Positions 15,371 to 20,206 of a DNA stretch of 20,206 nt are shown here, piece by piece. The notes beneath the pieces were generated by a model. It had not been told where the DNA came from. It did not search any database and saw only the letters and a program-made list of their open reading frames with translations. Each line of letters begins with the position of its first letter. Position 1 is the first letter of the stretch. Source of the DNA: Methylococcaceae bacterium NSP1-2 (GTDB taxonomy: Bacteria > Pseudomonadota > Gammaproteobacteria > Methylococcales > Methylomonadaceae); assembly GCA_002256685.1 (NCBI GenBank), contig NQJH01000049.1:1-20206 (forward strand), written 5' to 3'. The position numbers were made by a program, and so were the translations under genes.

Positions 15371-15946
15371 TCAACTTACTAAACTAGCTAAGCTGTGTAG
15401 TGGTGGCAGTATAACCATTTTTGCTAATTGCAACAGTAACAATGCCGCCAAGGGTGAAAGATCAATACCGCCCATATCGGGAATAAATTTTCGGCAAGCA
15501 TTCAATAAGGGGTCAGTTAAGCTAATTAAAATAGAAGAGGTAGCATCAAAACCATCGGGACGAATCCAGCTTAATAAGGCTCTAGCGAATATCGCATAGA
15601 TAAAAATATTAATGAGCAAGGAAATCAGTTGAGTGATTGACAAAATAACCAATGCAGCGATGCCGACGCTAACTCCCTTCAATAACAAAATGGAAAAATC
15701 CGCCAGCATTTGCAAGCCAATCACCAGTACCAATGATGACATATCTATTTTTCCCACAGCCGGCACGAAACGACGCAAAATTTTTAAGGGTGGATGCGTC
15801 ACTTTGATGACAAATTGTGAAATAGGATTATAAAAATCAGATTTAGAATATTGCAATAAAAACCGCAACAACACCGCTAATATGTACAGCGAAAATAGTG
15901 TGTCAATTAAAAAAATAACAGGATCAGTCATGTAGGAAGAATTCAT
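15371..15946 (-). CDS. yggT: YggT family membrane protein
   Basis: This is a 191-residue inner-membrane protein of the YggT family, with two repeats of the family unit. Each repeat has hydrophobic helices followed by a conserved loop: FYNPISQFVIKVTHPPLKIL and RRFVP in the first half, SSILISLTDPLLNACRKFIP in the second. About four transmembrane segments are visible. The family has been linked to osmotic stress and membrane integrity, without a proven mechanism. The ATG at 15946 overlaps the proC stop by one base (TAATG), and GGAA lies eight bases upstream. An ATG at 15931 is an alternative without a ribosome site. The proC-yggT order is conserved in gammaproteobacteria. Confidence 0.9.
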   Translation of the reverse strand: MNSSYMTDPVIFLIDTLFSLYILAVLLRFLLQYSKSDFYNPISQFVIKVTHPPLKILRRFVPAVGKIDMSSLVLVIGLQMLADFSILLLKGVSVGIAALVILSITQLISLLINIFIYAIFARALLSWIRPDGFDATSSILISLTDPLLNACRKFIPDMGGIDLSPLAALLLLQLAKMVILPPLHSLASLVS

Positions 15947-16773
15947 TAGCTATTTTCCGCTTGCTTAGACATTTCAATAGAGCGGTCACGCGCAGCATGA
16001 AGTGCTTTGGAAACCAGTTCAGTAAAGCCACCTTGAGTAAAGGTGTCTATCGCTTGTTGAGTCGTACCGCCGGGTGAGGTCACCCGTTTGCGTAATTGTT
16101 CAGGTGATTCAGTCGACTCCAAGGCTATTTTAGCCGCCCCTAACGCGGTTTGTTGAATTAATAAACGTGCGGTTTTTGCACTAAGACCCAACTCTAACGC
16201 GGTTTTTTCCATGGCTTCCATCAGCAGAAAATAATACGCAGGACCACTGCCAGATACCGCAGTTACCGCATCTAACTCGCTTTCATTGTCAACCCACAAC
16301 GCGATACCGACAGAACGTAAAATAGTTTCGGCTAGATTGCGTTGCTTGGTATTGACGTTGCGGTTAGCGTGTAGCGCGGTTGCGCCTGTTAGCACTAACG
16401 CTGGGGTATTAGGCATACAGCGTACAATTGCAGTATCCATACCCAACCATTGACTCAAACTATTTTGATTAATGCCCGCAGCAATAGAAACAATCAGCGA
16501 TTTTTTTTGCTGTACCAAAGCGGCGGCATTTTTAGCCACCTCGGCTAACATTTGTGGTTTTACCGCAAGCACAATCACATCGACTGCATTAATCACCTCA
16601 TCATTGCTTATTGAGGTATGCACATTCAGCGTTGCCGCCAAATTGCTAAGCGTATCGGCATTAATATCCGAAACCCATAGTTGATCCGATGGATGACCGC
16701 TAGCGATTAAGCCGCTCATTAGGCTTGATGCCATATTGCCGCCGCCGATAAAACCTATTTTATTTGTTTTCAT
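15946..16773 (-). CDS. proC: Pyrroline-5-carboxylate reductase
   Basis: ProC reduces pyrroline-5-carboxylate to proline with NAD(P)H, the last step of proline synthesis. The 275-residue protein begins with the Rossmann motif IGFIGGGNMASSLMSGL. It has VKPQMLAEV, the IVRCMPNTPALV segment, the substrate-binding block AVSGSGPAYYFLLMEAM and the C-terminal signature RVTSPGGTTQQAIDTF. Length is normal. It forms a coupled pair with yggT. In many gammaproteobacteria yggS lies directly upstream; here the upstream neighbour is an unrelated divergent gene, so yggS must be elsewhere or absent. Confidence 0.97.
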   Translation of the reverse strand: MKTNKIGFIGGGNMASSLMSGLIASGHPSDQLWVSDINADTLSNLAATLNVHTSISNDEVINAVDVIVLAVKPQMLAEVAKNAAALVQQKKSLIVSIAAGINQNSLSQWLGMDTAIVRCMPNTPALVLTGATALHANRNVNTKQRNLAETILRSVGIALWVDNESELDAVTAVSGSGPAYYFLLMEAMEKTALELGLSAKTARLLIQQTALGAAKIALESTESPEQLRKRVTSPGGTTQQAIDTFTQGGFTELVSKALHAARDRSIEMSKQAENS

Positions 16774-16884
16774 GATCTACGTTATAGTGGTAATGATTAA
16801 AAGACATTTTACCTCATATAAGGGCTATGCAATAAATCACAAGCGTTGTTACCCTATCTAGTCGAAAACAATACTCTAAAATTT

Positions 16885-17877
16885 ATGATTGACACTATTT
16901 ATATTGAAGAAGCTATTTTGCAACATCCGCGTGTACTGGATATTTTGGCACGCTTTCCAAAAGCAAGGCGCATTAGTTGTGAGCGTTACAGCCAAGTATT
17001 TAATCCTAAAGCGCAAAATTTTCGCCTACAAAAACAAAATCCCGCGCTCATTTTGGCGGAAAAATATCAGCATTTCGTCCTGCCAGCCCCCGCAGGTTAT
17101 GGCATAGGCGCGAGTAAAAACTATTATTTCTCTCATGTGTTAAATTGCTTATACGATTGCCGTTACTGTTTTTTACAAGGTATGTATCAATCTGCGCACT
17201 ATGTTTTATTTGTGAATTACGAAGACTTTCAAGCCAATATATGGCAACTTTGCCACGAGTCGCCCACTGAAACCTTACATTTTTTTTCTGGCTATGATGG
17301 CGATAGTTTAGCCTTAGAACCCGTTACCCAATTTGCTGAACATTTTTTGAATTTTTTTGCAGAATTACCCAATGCGTTTTTAGAATTACGCACCAAAAGC
17401 ACTCAAGTCAGAAGCCTGACCAATCGAGAACCATTACCTAATTGCGTGATTGCTTTTAGTTTATCGCCTGATGATATTGCTCGCAAAGTGGAAGATAAAG
17501 CCCCCAGTTTACAACGCCGATTAGACGCACTCGTTAAACTACAAACCCACGGCTGGCAAATCGGTTTACGCTTTGATCCGCTCATTTACCAAAGCGATTA
17601 CCGTGAACAGTATCAACAATTATTCGCTCAAGTGTTTGAGAAAATTGATTTATCACAACTGCATTCTGTCAGTCTTGGCACATTTCGCTTACCCGATGCC
17701 TTTTTTAAAAAAATGCACAAACTGTATCCTGAAGAAAAATTATTCGCGGGCGATTTTGTCAGTCAGCAAGGCATGATGTCCTACCGCGACAACATTGAGC
17801 AAGACATGATGGGCTACTGTAGCGAACAACTTTTAACCCACATTCCAGCGAGTAAATTTTTTCCATGTCGGCTATAA
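16885..17877 (+). CDS. Spore photoproduct lyase-like radical SAM protein
   Basis: This 330-residue protein belongs to the radical SAM superfamily and resembles spore photoproduct lyase (SPL-like). The 4Fe-4S motif is CLYDCRYC (C-x3-C-x2-C) in LNCLYDCRYCFLQGMY. Other SPL-like parts are ILARFPKARRIS near the N-terminus, LHFFSGYDGDSLALEP, FLELRTKSTQV, FSLSPDD and WQIGLRFDPLIY. Classic SPL repairs a UV-made thymine dimer in spores. Proteobacterial relatives occur in species that make no spores, and their substrate is unknown. I chose the ATG at 16885 over an in-frame TTG at 16846 because family-like sequence begins right after it; no clear ribosome site is seen. It overlaps the SDR gene by 13 bp. 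Confidence 0.85.
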   Translation: MIDTIYIEEAILQHPRVLDILARFPKARRISCERYSQVFNPKAQNFRLQKQNPALILAEKYQHFVLPAPAGYGIGASKNYYFSHVLNCLYDCRYCFLQGMYQSAHYVLFVNYEDFQANIWQLCHESPTETLHFFSGYDGDSLALEPVTQFAEHFLNFFAELPNAFLELRTKSTQVRSLTNREPLPNCVIAFSLSPDDIARKVEDKAPSLQRRLDALVKLQTHGWQIGLRFDPLIYQSDYREQYQQLFAQVFEKIDLSQLHSVSLGTFRLPDAFFKKMHKLYPEEKLFAGDFVSQQGMMSYRDNIEQDMMGYCSEQLLTHIPASKFFPCRL

Positions 17878-18584
17878 AAAAACGTACTGTCTTAGTGACA
17901 GGGGCAAGTTCGGGTATCGGTCGTGCGATTGCTAAAAAACTATTACACCAAGGACACCATGTTATTGGCGTATCGCGCAATGTTCAGCAATTTACCCACT
18001 CGCTGGAAAATTTCAGCACCGTGCAGTTAGATTTAAGCCAGACAAACGCCTTACCCGTACAATTGCGAGAATTAGCAAAAAATTTCCCCGATATTGATAC
18101 CGTTATATTTGCCGCAGGATTTGGACAATTTGGCTCACTCGAAGAATTTTCCTACCCGCAAATTGAAGCCTTAATGACCGTCAATTTTACCAGCCAAGTG
18201 TTTTTAACCCGCGCCTTATTACCGCAATTAAAACGTAAAAAACGGGCAGATTTAATTTATATCGGCTCAGAAGCCGCGCTAAAAGGTAGCCGTAAAGGCG
18301 CGATGTATTGCGCCAGTAAATTCGCATTGCGTGGATTTACTCAAGCCTTGCGCGAAGAATGCAGCAACAGTGGTGTGCGCGTGTGTTTGCTCAATCCCGG
18401 TATGGTAAAAACCCCATTTTTTGACACGCTAAGCTTTGCACCCGCAGATAACGAAACCAATTATCTGTTACCCGAAGATATTGCCGAAACCGTCGATTAT
18501 GTATTGAACTCCCGCGCTCACATCGTTATTGACGAAATCAATCTAAATCCTTTAAACAAGGTGGTAAAGTTTAAAAAGTGGTAG
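17865..18584 (+). CDS. Short-chain dehydrogenase/reductase
   Basis: This is a 239-residue classical SDR. The cofactor motif TGASSGIGRAIA is at residues about 12-23, the NAG-like motif is FAAGFGQFG, the catalytic Ser is in YIGSEAALKGS, and the Tyr/Lys pair is in YCASKFALRG. The proline-glycine segment is LNPGMVKTPFF. All catalytic residues are present, so it should be an active NAD(P)-dependent oxidoreductase, but the substrate cannot be read from sequence. The gene overlaps the SPL-like gene by 13 bp, and I recall this pairing in other gammaproteobacteria, so the two proteins probably share a pathway. A hairpin about 36 bp after the stop may end the transcript. Confidence 0.9.
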   Translation: MSAIKKRTVLVTGASSGIGRAIAKKLLHQGHHVIGVSRNVQQFTHSLENFSTVQLDLSQTNALPVQLRELAKNFPDIDTVIFAAGFGQFGSLEEFSYPQIEALMTVNFTSQVFLTRALLPQLKRKKRADLIYIGSEAALKGSRKGAMYCASKFALRGFTQALREECSNSGVRVCLLNPGMVKTPFFDTLSFAPADNETNYLLPEDIAETVDYVLNSRAHIVIDEINLNPLNKVVKFKKW

Positions 18585-18620
18585 TGGTAAATTTGGCAAT
18601 GACGTAATAACGAATTGTGT

Positions 18621-18648
18621 GGAATCAAAAAACATGTTTTTTGACTCC
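18621..18648 (+). terminator. Hairpin after the SPL-SDR operon, possible terminator
   Basis: Arms of 12 bases (GGAATCAAAAAA and TTTTTTGACTCC) pair with one A-C mismatch around a CATG loop. It lies 36 bp downstream of the SDR stop. The stem itself holds the A and T runs, but no U tract follows the stem, so termination is plausible rather than certain. Confidence 0.5.
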
Positions 18649-18725
18649 TTTGTCATAAAAAATCCAACTCGCTATAACATTAAGCCATCCAAACTTTGCT
18701 CAGAGCTAAAGCACAATAAAATGAG

Positions 18726-18770
18726 GTAGGTGCGGATTTATCCGCACAGTGCGAATGAATTCGCAGCTAC
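18726..18770. repeat. REP-like double palindrome
   Basis: Two 16-base palindromes, TGCGGATTTATCCGCA (18731-18746) and TGCGAATGAATTCGCA (18750-18765), lie 3 bases apart. GTAG and CTAC flank them as matching outer arms. The whole 45 bases can also fold as one long near-perfect hairpin. The GTAGG-TGCG start recalls the GTAGGAGCG core of Pseudomonas REP elements. Other genomic copies cannot be checked from this window. Confidence 0.65.
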
Positions 18771-18799
18771 TCTATGCTTGAATCAATTTATACTGCTTC

Positions 18800-18808
18800 T
18801 GCTATAGT
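18800..18808 (+). promoter_or_regulatory. Possible extended -10 element
   Basis: TGCTATAGT fits the extended -10 form TGn-TATAAT with one mismatch. TTGAAT lies 19 bp upstream of the hexamer, too far for a good -35. If used, it would give the receptor gene a long leader containing the 18880-18906 hairpin. Confidence 0.25.
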
Positions 18809-18879
18809 ATTTCGTTGAACGGCAACAACTGCCGACTTTAATTGCGGTTATTGAAAATTCTTCTTTTATTCACTAATTA

Positions 18880-18906
18880 AACTAGGTTATTTAACTTAGC
18901 CTAGTT
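18880..18906. promoter_or_regulatory. 27-bp inverted repeat, candidate activator site
   Basis: AACTAGGTTA and TAGCCTAGTT pair over 10 positions (one G-T wobble) around a 7-base spacer. Its centre lies about 126 bp upstream of the start site predicted from the sigma-54 core. Enhancer sites for sigma-54 activators usually lie about 80-200 bp upstream, so this is a candidate. It could instead be a simple RNA hairpin. Confidence 0.45.
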
Positions 18907-18992
18907 GTTGCATATAAACTATTCTTGTTGTTTTTTAATAACCCCCTAAATAGATGTCAATAATAATCCTTTATATTCATAGTGTTATATTT

Positions 18993-19008
18993 TGGCATAC
19001 TCTTTGCT
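18993..19008 (+). promoter_or_regulatory. Sigma-54 (RpoN) promoter core of the copper-type receptor gene
   Basis: The sequence TGGCATACTCTTTGCT fits the -24/-12 consensus TGGCAYR-N4-TTGCW at every defined position, with the required 10 bases between GG and GC. Transcription would start near 19019, leaving a leader of about 104 bases before the ATG at 19123. The strand and position match the gene. No other plausible gene uses this direction. Confidence 0.72.
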
Positions 19009-19122
19009 TTACAGCAATATCTGTTACTGAATAAGTAAATATTAATGTTTTGAATTCATCTATGGCTCACTATAATTATGGTCATTACTTTATGATTATT
19101 TACTTATATTTTGGAAACAGCC

Positions 19123-20206
19123 ATGAAAATTAAATCTCAGTTACTTACTATCGGCTGTATTGCTCTTAGTGCAGGACTCGCCAACGCCGAACCTGCGAAG
19201 CCGATGAATAACATGAAAAAACCCGATGAACCGTTGGTGTTGGATACTGTTATTGTTAGAGCGCAATCATCGAATATTGATCAAGCCTTTGAATCTTATC
19301 TTAAGCGTCCCACCATAGCGCGTTCCAGAACGGCTACTAGCGATACGGCACAAATGTTCGACCATACCCCTGGAGTTAGTTTTTCCAGTGGGGGCGGTAT
19401 TTCTAGTCGTCCCGTCCTTAATGGTATGGCAGATGACCGTATTCGTATCAAAATAGATGGTATGAATTTGATTTCCGCGTGCGGTAATCACATGAATCCC
19501 GCGCTCTCTTATGTCGCCCCCTCTAGTGTGTTGAGTGCGCAGGTACTTGCTGGTATCACGCCAGTGAGTATGGGCGGTGATAGTATCGCGGGGACTATTC
19601 GTGTGCAGTCAGCTGATCCGCAATATGCTGAAGATGACAAAAAATATTTAGTCACCGGTCAAGGTTCAGCGTTCTACCGTAGCAATGGCAATGCGTGGGG
19701 TGGTAATATTTCAACCACTTTAGCAAACAAAAATGCGTCGTTGACTTACACAGGCTCTACCGTTGAATCGGGTAATTACAAAGCAGGCGGTGATTTCACT
19801 ACTAAAAACAAAGCCAATGCGAATGATGTAGTCAGTTCTTCTTACTATAAAGCCCAAAACCAATCGCTGTCGCTGGCGTTGCGTAATGACGATCATGAAG
19901 CGATTATCAAAGTGGGTCTGCAAAATATTCCTTATCAAGGTTTTCCAAACGTGCGTATGGATTTAGCAGGTGATGACAGTTGGTTTGCTAATGTTGGTAC
20001 TAAAAGTAGGTTTGACTGGGGTAGACTGGAAACCCGCGCCTATTACGAAGATGTTCAGCATTACATGAACTTCTTACCTGATAAAGGCGGCAATATGCCG
20101 ATGAATACGCATGGTTATAATCACGGTTTAGAAGTGAAAGGCATTATTGATGTGAGCGATAAACATCAACTGACTGTCGGTAGTGAATATCAGCGTTATC
20201 GCTTGA
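19123..20206 (+). CDS. TonB-dependent copper receptor, OprC/NosA family (partial)
   Basis: This is an outer-membrane receptor gene, open to the right edge (361 codons seen; the family is about 650-700 residues). A signal peptide (MKIKSQLLTIGCIALSAGLANA, cut after residue 22) precedes a Met-rich mature start (MNNMKKP). Next come a TonB-box-like LDTVIVRA (40-47) and the plug domain with HTPGVSFSSGGGIS, RPVLNGMADDRIRI and IDGMNL. The plug has C120-GNH-M124, the CxxxM of OprC, and the barrel has H313-Y-M315, an HxM. Together these are the known Cu ligands of Pseudomonas OprC. Relatives bring copper across the outer membrane or supply it to cuproenzymes. GGAAA lies eight bases upstream of the start. 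A sigma-54 promoter core lies upstream. Copper is the expected ligand by homology. Confidence 0.88.
   Translation, partial: MKIKSQLLTIGCIALSAGLANAEPAKPMNNMKKPDEPLVLDTVIVRAQSSNIDQAFESYLKRPTIARSRTATSDTAQMFDHTPGVSFSSGGGISSRPVLNGMADDRIRIKIDGMNLISACGNHMNPALSYVAPSSVLSAQVLAGITPVSMGGDSIAGTIRVQSADPQYAEDDKKYLVTGQGSAFYRSNGNAWGGNISTTLANKNASLTYTGSTVESGNYKAGGDFTTKNKANANDVVSSSYYKAQNQSLSLALRNDDHEAIIKVGLQNIPYQGFPNVRMDLAGDDSWFANVGTKSRFDWGRLETRAYYEDVQHYMNFLPDKGGNMPMNTHGYNHGLEVKGIIDVSDKHQLTVGSEYQRYRL

Larger units (their letters stand above)
18585..19122. other. 538-bp non-coding region with several structured elements
   Basis: No credible reading frame lies here. In order it holds: a hairpin (18621-18648); a REP-like double palindrome (18726-18770); an extended -10-like TGCTATAGT (18800-18808); a short CGGCA/TGCCG hairpin (18820-18834); a 10-bp inverted repeat (18880-18906); and a sigma-54 promoter core (18993-19008). 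The stretch becomes strongly AT-rich towards the receptor gene. It is the longest gene-free stretch of the window. Confidence 0.8.

Noticed and set aside
18585..19122. A riboswitch or small RNA gene in the long gap.
   Set aside because: I could not match any known riboswitch core, and the visible hairpins are better explained as separate elements.
19267..19938. Minus-strand frames of 72-74 codons within the receptor gene.
   Set aside because: They lie wholly within a clear receptor frame and show no family features.
1..20206. CRISPR array, tRNA genes, insertion sequences or prophage genes.
   Set aside because: No regularly spaced repeats, cloverleaf-like segments, transposase motifs or phage genes were seen on either strand.

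Overview
The window looks like chromosomal DNA from a gammaproteobacterium that uses C1-compound chemistry, most likely a methanotroph of the Methylococcales type. The evidence is a run of tetrahydromethanopterin/methanofuran-type cofactor genes (MfnB-like synthase, DUF447, dihydropteroate-synthase-like protein, DmrB/AfpA-like flavoprotein). A copper-type TonB receptor at the right edge fits an organism with a high copper demand. Standard gammaproteobacterial housekeeping genes (rapA, radC, coaBC-dut-argB, proC-yggT) surround these. Base composition is moderately AT-rich by eye. The species cannot be named from this stretch.

Left part (1-4144, all minus strand). Transcription runs right to left: flavoprotein, a ParD-like/RelE-like toxin-antitoxin pair, the dihydropteroate-synthase-like gene, DUF447, mfnB, and finally the 5' end of rapA, which runs off the window. 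The synthase-like gene is split by a frameshift at about 2433-2441. The toxin-antitoxin pair sits inside the cofactor gene run. Next (4229-7553, minus) are two overlapping genes for membrane-associated GTPases. Opposite them (7660-8109, plus) is a small lipoprotein gene. It ends at a 16-bp hairpin shared with a convergent GNAT-nitrilase fusion gene (8176-9705, minus).

Middle part (9816-14311). A 42-codon remnant of a YgjP-type metallopeptidase lies just downstream of radC. Divergent from radC is coaBC-dut, followed by a membrane protein and argB. The order dut-X-argB resembles the dut-algC-argB order of other gammaproteobacteria, but X is only a membrane/periplasmic module without a phosphohexomutase domain. 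The 3' end of argB overlaps the 3' end of a DUF4124-like secreted coiled-coil gene by 43 bp.

Right part (14269-20206). The DUF4124-like gene and proC-yggT are on the minus strand. A spore-photoproduct-lyase-like radical SAM gene overlapping an SDR dehydrogenase gene is on the plus strand. A 538-bp non-coding stretch follows. It holds a hairpin, a REP-like double palindrome, a 27-bp inverted repeat and a consensus-perfect sigma-54 promoter core. The promoter core lies 115 bp upstream of a TonB-dependent receptor gene whose protein carries the CxxxM and HxM copper ligands of the OprC/NosA family (partial at the right edge). This sigma-54-copper receptor arrangement is the most interesting lead in the window. 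I found no complete new defence or mobile system, no tRNA or rRNA genes, and no CRISPR array.
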